A stretch of DNA of 24,350 nt from CAYORM01 sp964406375 (GCA_964406375.1 CAYORM010000042.1:1-24350), one strand, 5' to 3'. Shown: positions 7,365-14,263, counted from the first letter of the stretch. Notes: generated by a model not told the origin, from the letters alone. Program-made: numbers and translations.

Positions 7365-7862
7365 TCAGGTGGGAGGGTCTATCTTGGCCAGTCGCTCGGC
7401 GTGGCGCCCGCCTTCGTAGTCCGTGGACAGGAACACCGCAAGGCATTCGGCCGCGACCTCCGGCCCCAGCACGCGCGCACCGAGCGCCAGCACATTGGCA
7501 TCATTGTGCTGCCGGGCGAGGCGTGCGGTCGTCACATCGTGGACCAGCGCCGCGCGAATGCCCGGATGGCGGTTGGCCGCGATGGATATCCCGATCCCGG
7601 TGCCGCAGATCACCACCCCGCGGCCCGCCCGCCCCTCGCGCAAGGCGGCGGCGAGCTTGTGCGCATAATCGGGATAGTCGACGCGCTGCCCCTCCTCCGC
7701 CCCGAGATCGAGGGGCACGAGACCGCGCGCGGCGATCTGCGCGACGAGCTCGCGCTTCAGCGCGACCCCTGCATGGTCCGAGGCGATGGCGACCGTCCGG
7801 TCCCTCGCATCCGCTGCCGCGATGCCTGCCCCGACACCGGTGTCCGCACCCTGTTGCGCCAT
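7365..7862 (-). CDS. rpiB: Ribose-5-phosphate isomerase B
   Basis: Interconverts ribulose 5-phosphate and ribose 5-phosphate in the pentose phosphate pathway. The RpiB/LacAB fold is clear: IASDHAGVALKREL (27-40), VDYPDYAHKLA (61-71), the loop VICGTGIGISIAANR with Cys86 in the position of the proton-transferring cysteine, and LVHDVTTARLARQHNDANVL. The 165 residues include a non-conserved Ala/Gly-rich N-terminal stretch of about 20. The ATG at 7862 is preceded by GGTGGAGGTCTGAA, a good ribosome binding site, which settles the start. This is the first gene of the leftward train and is divergent from mucR across about 230 bases. Its product ribulose 5-phosphate is the substrate of RibB encoded in the same train. 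Confidence 0.96.
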   Translation of the reverse strand: MAQQGADTGVGAGIAAADARDRTVAIASDHAGVALKRELVAQIAARGLVPLDLGAEEGQRVDYPDYAHKLAAALREGRAGRGVVICGTGIGISIAANRHPGIRAALVHDVTTARLARQHNDANVLALGARVLGPEVAAECLAVFLSTDYEGGRHAERLAKIDPPT

Positions 7863-8028
7863 TTCAGACCTCCACCTCGGCACGCACACCAGCCGCGTGC
7901 GCAACGCACCGTCATGACGGCGGCCCAATCTTCCAGACGCACCCCGCCGCGTCAGCAGATTTTTCCCGTATCGCCAAGTCGCGGCCGTCCCGCGGCATCC
8001 GTCGGGATTTCCATCAGCTTGAACAGTC

Positions 8029-8057
8029 TTGACAGCAGTCAACACCGTATTACTTGT
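8029..8057 (+). promoter_or_regulatory. Candidate mucR promoter with an overlapping inverted repeat
   Basis: TTGACA at 8029-8034 is a perfect -35 hexamer. A -10 element is less clear: TACTTG (16-base spacing) or ACTTGT (17-base spacing) lies in the AT-rich stretch CGTATTACTTGTGACG. The -35 is part of TTGAC-AGCA-GTCAA (8029-8042), an inverted repeat with 5-base arms. A repressor bound there would block the promoter. MucR proteins are known to repress their own genes at AT-rich sites, so autoregulation is plausible but not shown. Confidence 0.45.
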
Positions 8058-8091
8058 GACGTTACTGGAATTCCTCTCGGACGAGACGGCA

Positions 8092-8550
8092 ATGGAAGAG
8101 ACCTCCGACGAAACCGGACAGAAGCGGCACGACGATATCATGGCCATGGTCGTCGATGTCGTGTCATCCTACGTGGCCAAGAACCAAGTGCCGGCGGATC
8201 AGCTGGGCACGCTGATCCGATCGGTGCACCGCAGCTTGATCGAGGCGGAAGGCACCACCACCCCGCCCGCCGCAGAAGCACCGCGCCCGGCGGTGCCGGT
8301 GCGCAAATCCGTCTTCCCGGACTACATCATCTGTCTGGAGGACGGAAAGAAGCTGAAGATGCTCAAGCGGCATCTCCGCACCACCTACGGGATGACCCCG
8401 GACGAATATCGGGCGAAATGGGGCCTGCCCGCCGACTATCCGATGGTGGCGCCCAATTATGCGTCGCAGCGCTCGGAGTTCGCCAAGAAGATCGGCCTCG
8501 GCCGCGGGACGCGCCAGCGCCCAGTGACGGGACGGCGCAAGAACACCTGA
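8092..8550 (+). CDS. mucR: MucR/Ros family transcriptional regulator
   Basis: DNA-binding regulator of the Ros/MucR family, which controls exopolysaccharide, motility and cell-cycle genes in alphaproteobacteria. The 152 residues have an N-terminal helical oligomerisation part (12-52), an Ala/Pro linker (55-70) and the family core SVFPDYIICLEDGKKLKMLK (73-92), then MTPDEYRAKWGLPADYPMVA (101-120) and a basic tail GLGRGTRQRP. Of the four classical Ros zinc ligands only Cys81 and His94 are seen. The second cysteine is Asp84, as in several known homologs, and the second histidine region reads RTTYGM. It may fold with a different ligand set or without zinc. The ATG at 8092 gives the family N-terminus; the frame is open 21 codons upstream but that includes the promoter. 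Confidence 0.93.
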   Translation: MEETSDETGQKRHDDIMAMVVDVVSSYVAKNQVPADQLGTLIRSVHRSLIEAEGTTTPPAAEAPRPAVPVRKSVFPDYIICLEDGKKLKMLKRHLRTTYGMTPDEYRAKWGLPADYPMVAPNYASQRSEFAKKIGLGRGTRQRPVTGRRKNT

Positions 8551-8568
8551 CGCTGCAAGCATCCGCGC

Positions 8569-8587
8569 ACGGGCGCCCCGCGCCCGT
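8569..8587 (+). terminator. GC-rich hairpin after mucR
   Basis: ACGGGCGC and GCGCCCGT form a perfect 8-base stem with a CCC loop, 19 bases after the mucR stop. No T tract follows on either strand, so it is at best a terminator of the T-poor kind often seen in GC-rich genomes. It sits between the convergent mucR and MarR-family genes. Confidence 0.45.
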
Positions 8588-8696
8588 ACCGGACAGCTGA
8601 TGACGACTCACGTGATGATGGTCGCCTCGCGCATCGGCCGCCGGACATGGTCCGGCAGCCTCCTCCGCCGTGGTTCGCGGCGCCGCGCTCTACGGC

Positions 8697-9167
8697 TCAG
8701 GCCCCGACGAGGCCGGTGACGCCGTAACCGACGCGGTTGCTCCAGAACCGCTCGAATCGCTTCAGGACGTTGTTGATCGACTCCAGATCTTCCGGCGTCA
8801 GATCGATCTCTCCCAGCGCTCCGGCATGAGCCTCGAGCATCTGTGCCAGCTTCTGGCGCAGCCCCTGCCCCTTGCGGGTGAGCTTGACGCGCACCGAGCG
8901 GCGGTCGTGCTGGGAACGCTCCTGAACCAGATAGCCGTTCTCGACCATCTTCTTGACGTTGTAGGAGACGTTGGAGCCCAGATAGTAACCGCGCGCCGTC
9001 AGTTCCCCGACGGTCAGCTCGTCCGAGCCGATGTTGTACAGGATGAGCGCCTGGACGTTGTTGATGTCCGGGATCGCATGGCGATCCAGTTCGATCTTCA
9101 CGACTTCCAGAAAATACCGGTGAAGCCGCTCGATAAGCAGAATCATGTGATAGTAGGGATGCTGCAC
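8697..9167 (-). CDS. ldtR: MarR-family winged-helix regulator, LdtR-like
   Basis: Dimeric winged helix-turn-helix repressor of the MarR superfamily. The segment DINNVQALILYNIGSDELTV, then GELTARGYYLGSNVSYNVKK (recognition region) and LVQERSQHDRRSVRVKLTRK (wing), closely resembles the LdtR group of alphaproteobacteria, which was described in Liberibacter as a regulator of an L,D-transpeptidase gene. The protein has 156 residues. The start is a GTG at 9167 preceded by GGAGAGG about five bases away; a later ATG at MILLIERL (residue 8) is possible. It is convergent with mucR and divergent from hemB, a neighbourhood common in this bacterial group. Its target here is unknown; no L,D-transpeptidase gene is in the window. 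Confidence 0.88.
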   Translation of the reverse strand: MQHPYYHMILLIERLHRYFLEVVKIELDRHAIPDINNVQALILYNIGSDELTVGELTARGYYLGSNVSYNVKKMVENGYLVQERSQHDRRSVRVKLTRKGQGLRQKLAQMLEAHAGALGEIDLTPEDLESINNVLKRFERFWSNRVGYGVTGLVGA

Positions 9168-9200
9168 CGGCCTCTCCGTTATAGCGCGCCCCCGCCTCGC

Positions 9201-9256
9201 GTGCGGCTAATCTAAGAGTTTCCCACGGGTTGTCGATGCTGAAAATGTGCGGCTAA
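9201..9256. repeat. Two direct copies of GTGCGGCTAA between ldtR and hemB
   Basis: Identical 10-base words GTGCGGCTAA occur at 9201-9210 and 9247-9256, 46 bases start to start, in the 237-base divergent intergenic region. The spacing is close to four and a half helical turns, so the two would lie on different faces of the helix. They are candidate binding sites for a regulator, with the adjacent MarR-family protein the obvious suspect. No good sigma-70 promoter was recognised for hemB here. Confidence 0.5.
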
Positions 9257-9404
9257 GGTCGAAGAAGGTCCGGACGAGTGTGTCGGACCCCGGCACCGGC
9301 GCCGTTTCGCTCATCGTTTCGCTGGCGGTGCGCCGTCGCAGCCCTCCTTGCCCGGCCGACGGGCGGTGCCTATGACAGGGTGTCGGCAAGAGCGGTTCAC
9401 AACG

Positions 9405-10406
9405 ATGTCTCCTTCGATATTCCCGGGCGCCCATCCCCTGACCCGACCGCGCCGGTTGCGTGCAAGCGGTTGGATTCGCGAGATGGTGGCGGAGTCGCGG
9501 CTCGCGCCCAGTGACCTGATCTGGCCGATCTTCGTCGCCGACGGTATCGAGCGCGAGCCGGTGCCGTCGATGCCCGGCGTCTGCCGGCTCGGCCTCTCCC
9601 AGGCCGTGGAGGAGGCGCGCCGCGCGGCCGATCTCGGCATCCCGGCGATCGCCATCTTCCCGATGACGCCGATGGCCGAGCGCAGCGAGGACGGCGCCCG
9701 GGCGACCGATCCGGACAACCTCATGTGCCGCGCCATCGCGGCGATCAAGGCCGCGGTGCCGCAGATCGGCATCGTCGCTGATGTGGCGCTCGATCCCTAC
9801 ACCTCGCATGGCCATGACGGGCTGCTGCGTGACGGGCAGATCGTCAATGACGAGACAGTCGAGGTGCTGTGCCGCCAGGCGCTGGTACAGGCCGGTGCCG
9901 GCTGTGACATCATCGCCCCGTCGGACATGATGGACGGGCGCATCGGCGCCATCCGCCGCGCGCTCGATGCGAACGGCTTCGGCGGTGTCGCGATCATGAG
10001 CTACGCCGCCAAATACGCGTCGGCCTTCTATGGCCCGTTCCGCGACGCCATCGGTTCCACGGGCGCGCTCAAGGGCGACAAGAAGACCTACCAGATGGAC
10101 CCGGCCAATACCGATGAGGCGCTGCGCGAGGTGGCGCTCGATCTCGGCGAGGGCGCCGACATGGTGATGGTCAAGCCCGGCCTGCCCTATCTCGACGTCG
10201 TCCGCCGGGTGCACGAGACCTTCCACGTGCCTGTCTTCGCCTATCAGGTGTCCGGCGAGTACGCGATGATACGGGCATCGGCCGAGCGTGGCTGGCTCGA
10301 TTACGACCGCGCGATCATCGAGGCGCTGCTCGCCTTCAAACGCGCGGGCGCGGCCGGCATCCTCACCTATGCCGCGGTAGACGTGGCGCTGCGCCTGCTG
10401 CGCTGA
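9405..10406 (+). CDS. hemB: Porphobilinogen synthase (delta-aminolevulinic acid dehydratase)
   Basis: Condenses two 5-aminolevulinate molecules to porphobilinogen in haem, sirohaem and corrin synthesis; cytoplasmic octamer. The 333 residues carry APSDMMDGRIGAIR (171-184), the substrate-binding lysines in SYAAKYASAFYGPFRDA (Lys203) and MVMVKPGLPYLD (Lys257). The metal loop reads DVALDPYTSHGHDG with Asp126, Asp130 and Asp138 where zinc enzymes have cysteines, so this is the Mg2+/K+-dependent type usual in alphaproteobacteria. The ATG at 9405 gives the family N-terminus (PSIFPGAHPLTRPRRLR); the open frame back to 9348 adds nothing conserved. It is the only gene of its transcript up to the following secreted-protein gene, 94 bases downstream. 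Confidence 0.97.
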   Translation: MSPSIFPGAHPLTRPRRLRASGWIREMVAESRLAPSDLIWPIFVADGIEREPVPSMPGVCRLGLSQAVEEARRAADLGIPAIAIFPMTPMAERSEDGARATDPDNLMCRAIAAIKAAVPQIGIVADVALDPYTSHGHDGLLRDGQIVNDETVEVLCRQALVQAGAGCDIIAPSDMMDGRIGAIRRALDANGFGGVAIMSYAAKYASAFYGPFRDAIGSTGALKGDKKTYQMDPANTDEALREVALDLGEGADMVMVKPGLPYLDVVRRVHETFHVPVFAYQVSGEYAMIRASAERGWLDYDRAIIEALLAFKRAGAAGILTYAAVDVALRLLR

Positions 10407-10479
10407 CCACCCGCTCCGCCCCTAAACGGCCGCGGCACGACCCCACCGGTGCCATGCCGGGCGGGCAGCCTGTGGCGAC

Positions 10480-10492
10480 CTCCGCAGCGGAG
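10480..10492 (+). promoter_or_regulatory. Small hairpin covering the ribosome binding site of the DUF4893 gene
   Basis: CTCCG (10480-10484) can pair with CGGAG (10488-10492) over a CAG loop. The second arm contains the GGAG that is the ribosome binding site, eight bases before the ATG at 10501. A 5-base GC-rich stem could reduce initiation. It may be chance in such GC-rich DNA. Confidence 0.3.
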
Positions 10493-10500
10493 CCAAGTTG

Positions 10501-11109
10501 ATGCACATTGCCCGGGCCGCCCGCGAGCCGGCATCCGCCCTGCTCGCGGCGATGATCCTCGCCTTCTTCGGTCTGCCGGCCGCCGCAACGGGTGATTTCG
10601 CCGAGCGAGTCCTCTCTGACGCCGATCGGGCGCGGCTCGCCGCTCATGAAGCGATCCGCGTCACAACACGGGCCGCCATCGCCGGCGACGCCGATCCAGA
10701 AGCCGTTGCAACGCTCGACGCCCTGCTCGACGCGCCGGCGCTGCCGATCCGCGGCGCAGACATCCGAGGCGACTATCGCTGTCGCACGATCAAGCTGGGC
10801 GGGCCGGTACCGCTAGTGATCTACGCTTGGTTCGACTGCCGCGTCGACGAGGACGATGTCGGCTACCGGCTGGTGAAGACCACCGGCTCGCAGCGTCTCG
10901 CCGGTCATTTCATCGATACAGCAGAGGATCGGCTGACCTATTGGGGGGCGCTGCACTATGCCGATGAAACCCCGGTCGCCTATGGCAGCGATCCCGAACG
11001 CGACCAGGTCGGCTTCATGTTCCGCATCGGCGAGGCGGCCTATCGCCTGGAGCTGCCGCTGCCGCGGTTCGAATCGCGGTTCGACATTCTCGAGCTGCGT
11101 CCAGGCTGA
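10501..11109 (+). CDS. Secreted DUF4893 domain protein
   Basis: The function is unknown. The 202-residue protein starts with a clear signal peptide: basic MHIARAAREP, hydrophobic ALLAAMILAFFGLPAAA, with cleavage expected near residue 30 (AAATG). The mature part begins with a helical segment (DADRARLAAHEAIR) and then shows the DUF4893 pattern: GDYRCRTIKLGG, VIYAWFDCRVD, KTTGSQRLAGHFID, PVAYGSDPERDQVGFMFRIG and the end LPRFESRFDILELRPG. Two cysteines (in YRCRT and FDCRV) could form a periplasmic disulfide. The ATG at 10501 has GGAG eight bases upstream; a TTG directly before it is less likely. It follows hemB by 94 bases and is convergent with the CsbD-like gene behind a strong hairpin. Confidence 0.88.
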   Translation: MHIARAAREPASALLAAMILAFFGLPAAATGDFAERVLSDADRARLAAHEAIRVTTRAAIAGDADPEAVATLDALLDAPALPIRGADIRGDYRCRTIKLGGPVPLVIYAWFDCRVDEDDVGYRLVKTTGSQRLAGHFIDTAEDRLTYWGALHYADETPVAYGSDPERDQVGFMFRIGEAAYRLELPLPRFESRFDILELRPG

Positions 11110-11145
11110 GGCCAGCTGCCGCCGATTCCATCGGCCGATAAGGGA

Positions 11146-11175
11146 AGGCCCGCCGCGCGATCGCACGGCGGGCCT
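11146..11175 (-). terminator. Strong hairpin between convergent DUF4893 and csbD-like genes
   Basis: AGGCCCGCCG (11146-11155) and CGGCGGGCCT (11166-11175) form a perfect 10-base stem with a 10-base loop. On the minus strand it is followed by TCCCTTATC, mildly T-rich, so it fits best as the terminator of the csbD-like gene. It may act in both directions. Confidence 0.7.
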
Positions 11176-11220
11176 CCGAACCAGGCGGGACGGAGCGGCG
11201 AAACCGTCCGCCGCTCGGCC

Positions 11221-11418
11221 TCAATAGCGTCGTGACCAGTCTTCGACTTGGCGCTCGGCCTCTTCCTTCTCGATCCCGTAACGCTCGCGGACGCGCCCGA
11301 CGAGCTGGTCGCGCTTGCCCTCGATGATGTCGAGATCATCGTCAGTCAGCTTGCCCCACTGCTCCTTGGCGTGGCCCTTGAACTGCGTCCACTGGCCAGC
11401 GATCTGGTCCCAGTTCAT
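11221..11418 (-). CDS. CsbD-like general stress protein
   Basis: Small hydrophilic helical protein of the CsbD/YjbJ family, abundant under stress in many bacteria but with no settled biochemical role. The 65 residues match the family over their whole length: MNWDQIAGQWTQFKGHAKEQ, WGKLTDDDLDIIEGKRDQLV and GRVRERYGIEKEEAERQVED. The ATG at 11418 is preceded by GGAGAG seven bases upstream. It is downstream of tRNA-Glu on the same strand, but GC-rich hairpins between them suggest separate transcripts. No sigma factor site for stress control was recognised in the 151 bases upstream. Confidence 0.93.
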   Translation of the reverse strand: MNWDQIAGQWTQFKGHAKEQWGKLTDDDLDIIEGKRDQLVGRVRERYGIEKEEAERQVEDWSRRY

Positions 11419-11436
11419 GGATCTCTCCGATGGTTT

Positions 11437-11497
11437 GCCCCTCCTTGCGGGGCTCGCCGGGTCAACCCCGGCACCGCGCTTCGGTTCCCCCGGGGGA
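11437..11497 (-). terminator. Cluster of three GC-rich hairpins after tRNA-Glu
   Basis: In the order met by a transcript from tRNA-Glu: the perfect palindrome TCCCCCGGGGGA (11497-11486), then GCCGGG/CCCGGC with a 5-base loop (11472-11456), then GCCCC/GGGGC with a 7-base loop (11453-11437). None has a T tract. Together they probably end or process the tRNA transcript and separate it from the csbD-like gene. Confidence 0.4.
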
Positions 11498-11569
11498 GTG
11501 AACGGACGCAGCCCAGCCGGTGAGCTCGCATCGAGATCACGGGTGGGTGAACGTCATGTCGGAGAGAAG

Positions 11570-11645
11570 TGGCGTCCCCTACGGGATTCGAACCCGTGTT
11601 GCCGCCGTGAGAGGGCGGTGTCCTAGGCCTCTAGACGAAGGGGAC
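11570..11645 (-). tRNA. tRNA-Glu (anticodon CTC)
   Basis: Read on the minus strand this 76-base gene folds into a complete cloverleaf: acceptor GTCCCCT with AGGGGAC, D arm GTCT/GGAC, anticodon stem CCGCC/GGCGG with loop CTCTCAC (anticodon CTC, reading GAG), variable loop CAAC, and T arm ACGGG-TTCGAAT-CCCGT. Discriminator G and an encoded CCA (11572-11570) follow. It decodes the main glutamate codon of this GC-rich genome. Confidence 0.97.
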
Positions 11646-11656
11646 CGGCGGCGCTT

Positions 11657-11685
11657 CGTATAGGGGATGCCCCTGACCGGCGCAA
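11657..11685 (-). promoter_or_regulatory. Candidate promoter of tRNA-Glu
   Basis: On the minus strand TTGCGC (11685-11680), a 17-base spacer and TATACG (11662-11657) precede the tRNA. The -10 ends 11 bases before the mature 5' end, so the start would be only a few bases upstream of the tRNA. Position and spacing are convincing; the -35 is a weak match. Confidence 0.55.
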
Positions 11686-11699
11686 GCAGTTTCCGCCGC

Positions 11700-12761
11700 T
11701 CAGGCACTCGCGGCCGGCGGTCCGGCCAGAACGAGATCGGCCGCGGCTGCGAGCACCGCCTCCACGGTCTCCTCCGTCGTATCGAAGGCGGTGACGAAAC
11801 GCGCCTCGCGCAAGGCCGGATTCCAGGGCGCGAAGCGGATGCCGCGCGCCGGCAGCCCCGTCCAGATGCTCTCCGGCAGACGCACGAAGATCTCATTGGC
11901 CTCGACCGGATGCGTCAGGGCGACGCCCGGCAGGCGCGCCAGCCCGTCCGCCAGCGCCCGCGCCCGGGCATTGGCGTTGCGCGCGAGGCGCAGCCACAGA
12001 TCGTCGCGCAGATAGGCATCGAGCTGCGCCGACAGGACGCGCATCTTCGAGAAGAGATGGGCGGCCCGCTTGCGACGGAACGGAAAATCGGCCGCCGCTT
12101 GGCTGTCGAAGAACACCACCGCCTCTGCGGCGAGGCAGCCATTCTTGGTGCCGCCGAAGGAAAGGACGTCGACGCCGGCCTTCCAGCTCGCTTCGGCCGG
12201 CGTGCAGCCGAGGCTGGCGACGGCATTTGCGAACCGCGCGCCGTCCATGTGCACCTTGAGACCACGGGCATGCGCCGCGTCGCACAGCGCCGCGATCTCG
12301 TCGACGGAGTAGACCGTCCCCGCCTCCGTCGCCTGGGTCAGCGACAGCGCCCGGGGCTGGACGTGATGGACGTCGAAGCGCGCTCCGGCCGGCATCGCCT
12401 CCGCCAGCGCCTCGGGAGCGATCTTGCCATGCGGCCCGTCAAGCAGCACCAGTTTGGCACCGCCGGTGTAGAATTCCGGCGCGCCGCACTCATCCGATTC
12501 GATATGGGCCGTGCGGTGACAGAGCACCGCACCCCAGGGCGGCACCAAGCTGGCCAATGACAGCGCATTGGCCGCAGTGCCGGTCGCCACCGGGAAGGCG
12601 GTGACCGGACGCTCGAACACCTCCGCCAGCCGCGCCTCGAGGGCCTGGGTCAGCGCGTCGGCGCCATAGGAAGGGGCGGTGCCATGCATCGCCTCTGCCA
12701 GCGCCGCCATGATCTCAGGGGCACAGCCGGCGACATTGTCGCTCGCAAGGTTGATCGACAT
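11700..12761 (-). CDS. ltaE: Low-specificity L-threonine aldolase
   Basis: PLP enzyme of the threonine aldolase family that cleaves L-threonine or L-allo-threonine to glycine and acetaldehyde. The 353 residues show SINLASDNVAGCAPEIM at the start, the substrate and cofactor segment HIESDECGAPEF (86-97), KVHMDGARFANAV with the PLP-contacting Asp173, and LSFGGTKNG with the Schiff-base Lys206. Length and motif order are normal. The ATG at 12761 gives the conserved N-terminus; the open frame upstream lies in the preceding gene. It starts 13 bases after the stop of the small membrane-protein gene, so the two are probably co-transcribed. With glyA elsewhere in the window, it gives a second route between threonine, serine and glycine. 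Confidence 0.93.
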   Translation of the reverse strand: MSINLASDNVAGCAPEIMAALAEAMHGTAPSYGADALTQALEARLAEVFERPVTAFPVATGTAANALSLASLVPPWGAVLCHRTAHIESDECGAPEFYTGGAKLVLLDGPHGKIAPEALAEAMPAGARFDVHHVQPRALSLTQATEAGTVYSVDEIAALCDAAHARGLKVHMDGARFANAVASLGCTPAEASWKAGVDVLSFGGTKNGCLAAEAVVFFDSQAAADFPFRRKRAAHLFSKMRVLSAQLDAYLRDDLWLRLARNANARARALADGLARLPGVALTHPVEANEIFVRLPESIWTGLPARGIRFAPWNPALREARFVTAFDTTEETVEAVLAAAADLVLAGPPAASA

Positions 12762-12774
12762 GCTGCTTGTCCTG

Positions 12775-13071
12775 TCAGGGGGCAGCGAGCGCGACCGGCA
12801 CCGCCGCACCGTTCTCAATCGCGACGACGCTCTGGCTGCCGTCCGCGTGAGAGAGAAGGAGAAGGACCCGCCCGGTCGCCGCGTCGAGCGCCTCGATGCG
12901 CGTCCCCGCGGGCAGGGTGACCGCCGCATCCGGCGCCGCGGCCGGGCCGGACAGCATCCGCGAGACGATGGTGCCGACCACGATGGCCGTCAGCAGGATG
13001 ATCAACCCCAGCATGCCGAAGACGAGTATCTTCACCAGCCGAACCGATCCCTGCCCCGCCGCACCTGCCAT
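12775..13071 (-). CDS. Small single-pass membrane protein, resembling DUF6476
   Basis: The function is unknown. With the ATG at 13071 the protein has 98 residues: a short basic start (MAGAAGQGSVRLVK), one membrane helix (ILVFGMLGLIILLTAIVVGTIV cut short here: residues 15 to about 36) and a C-terminal domain of about 60 residues, expected outside the membrane. That domain contains TLPAGTRIEALDAATGRVLL and a further strand-rich part, like the DUF6476 group found beside rluD in other alphaproteobacteria. That assignment is from memory and not certain. It is divergent from rluD with as few as seven bases between the starts, depending on the true rluD start, and lies 13 bases ahead of ltaE. Start alternatives include the GTG before KILVFG. 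Confidence 0.65.
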   Translation of the reverse strand: MAGAAGQGSVRLVKILVFGMLGLIILLTAIVVGTIVSRMLSGPAAAPDAAVTLPAGTRIEALDAATGRVLLLLSHADGSQSVVAIENGAAVPVALAAP

Positions 13072-13078
13072 CCGCCCC

Positions 13079-14182
13079 GTGCCTCCAGATCCCGATCCCG
13101 AACACGAGGACGCCACGGCCCTCGATGCGACGCCCCAAGCGGACTCCGATCCCGGGGATCCCGATGCGGGGGGCGATCTCGAAGAGGTCGCCGCCGCGCC
13201 CGTTTCGCACCGCATAACGATCACGGGGGAAGCCGCGGGTCAACGGCTCGATCGCACGCTGGTCGCGGCGCTGCCCTCCCAGTCGCGCGCGCGGCTGCAG
13301 GCGCTGATCGGCGACGGTCGCGTCGCCGTGGATGGCAGCCCGGTGCTGGAGCCGGCCCGCAAGTTGCGGGCGGGCGCCGTCGTGACGATCGAGATCCCCC
13401 CGCCATCGCCTGCCCGCCCGCAGCCGCAGCCGATCCCGCTGACGATCGTCTACGAGGACGCGGCGCTGATCGTCATCGACAAGCCCGCCGGCATGGTCGT
13501 CCATCCCGCCTCGGGCAATACCGACGGAACGCTGGTTAACGCGCTCCTCGCGCATTGCGGGGACAGCCTGTCGGGCATCGGCGGCGTCGCCCGCCCCGGC
13601 ATCGTCCATCGCCTCGACAAGGATACCTCGGGCCTGATGGTGGTGGCCAAGACCGACGCCGCCCATCGGGCGCTCGCGACGCAGTTCGCCGATCGCAGCC
13701 TGTCGCGCCGCTATGTCGCCGCGGTGATCGGCCGGCCGCATCCGCGCGCCGGGACGGTCGAAGGCGCGATCGGCCGCGACCCGCGCGACCGCAAACGCAT
13801 GGCGGTGGTCGCGAGCGGCGGCAAACCGGCCCTCACCCGCTATGAGACGCTGGCCTCTCGTGAGGCCGCGGCACTCTTGCGCTGCACCCTCGCCACCGGG
13901 CGGACCCATCAGATCCGCGTCCACATGGCGGCGATCGGCCATCCGCTGATCGGCGACAGGCTCTATGGCGACACGCGCGCGGCGCGGCGGATGCTGCGGG
14001 AACTTCCCGCATTGGCCCAGGCTTTCCCCCGGCAGGCCCTTCACGCTGCGGAGCTTCGCTTCCGCCATCCGGGAGATGGGGATGAACGCGTTTTCACCTC
14101 ACCTTTGCCGACAGATATGCGAGCCTTGCTCATGGAAATCTTTGATGAAATCCCTATACCCGACCCCGGAAGTCGGGTATAA
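13079..14182 (+). CDS. rluD: Large-subunit pseudouridine synthase, RluD/RluA family
   Basis: Converts uridines of 23S rRNA to pseudouridine (helix 69 in the RluD case). From the GTG at 13079 the protein has 367 residues. About 44-105 form an S4 RNA-binding domain (HRITITGEAAGQRLDRTLVA, then ARLQALIGDGRVAVDG). The catalytic domain has IVIDKPAGMVVHP (131-143), the hallmark HRLDKDTSGLMVVAKT with catalytic Asp180, and TGRTHQIRVHMAAIGHPLIGD. The first 43 residues are acidic and Pro/Asp-rich with no conserved motif. The start is uncertain: GTG 13079 avoids the divergent membrane-protein gene, ATG 13013 would overlap it, and neither has a good ribosome binding site. A divergent small gene on one side and rpoH on the other match the usual alphaproteobacterial order. 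Confidence 0.93.
   Translation: MPPDPDPEHEDATALDATPQADSDPGDPDAGGDLEEVAAAPVSHRITITGEAAGQRLDRTLVAALPSQSRARLQALIGDGRVAVDGSPVLEPARKLRAGAVVTIEIPPPSPARPQPQPIPLTIVYEDAALIVIDKPAGMVVHPASGNTDGTLVNALLAHCGDSLSGIGGVARPGIVHRLDKDTSGLMVVAKTDAAHRALATQFADRSLSRRYVAAVIGRPHPRAGTVEGAIGRDPRDRKRMAVVASGGKPALTRYETLASREAAALLRCTLATGRTHQIRVHMAAIGHPLIGDRLYGDTRAARRMLRELPALAQAFPRQALHAAELRFRHPGDGDERVFTSPLPTDMRALLMEIFDEIPIPDPGSRV
14155..14181. repeat. Perfect inverted repeat across the rluD stop codon, ahead of rpoH
   Basis: TATACCCGAC (14155-14164) and GTCGGGTATA (14172-14181) are exact 10-base inverted repeats around a CCCGGAA loop. The last arm contains most of the rluD stop codon and ends 82 bases before the rpoH ATG. 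No T tract follows in either direction, so it is a poor intrinsic terminator. It could be an operator or an mRNA hairpin between rluD and rpoH. Confidence 0.8.
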
Positions 14183-14263
14183 GAGGTGTGCAACGCAGCA
14201 TGAGTGGAGCCCGCGTGGCGGCAGGTTCGAAGAACGGCCGCCCGGGGTTGGAGGATTACCGCC

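Noticed and set aside
6999..8600. 533-codon plus-strand frame crossing glyA, rpiB and mucR
   Set aside because: It overlaps three conserved genes in other frames and shows no family sequence; mucR in its own frame explains the right part.
14183..14263. CIRCE element or sigma-32 promoter before rpoH
   Set aside because: No TTAGCACTC-type inverted repeat and no correctly spaced CTTG...CYTAT pair; the CTTG at 14125 is too far from the nearest CCTAT.
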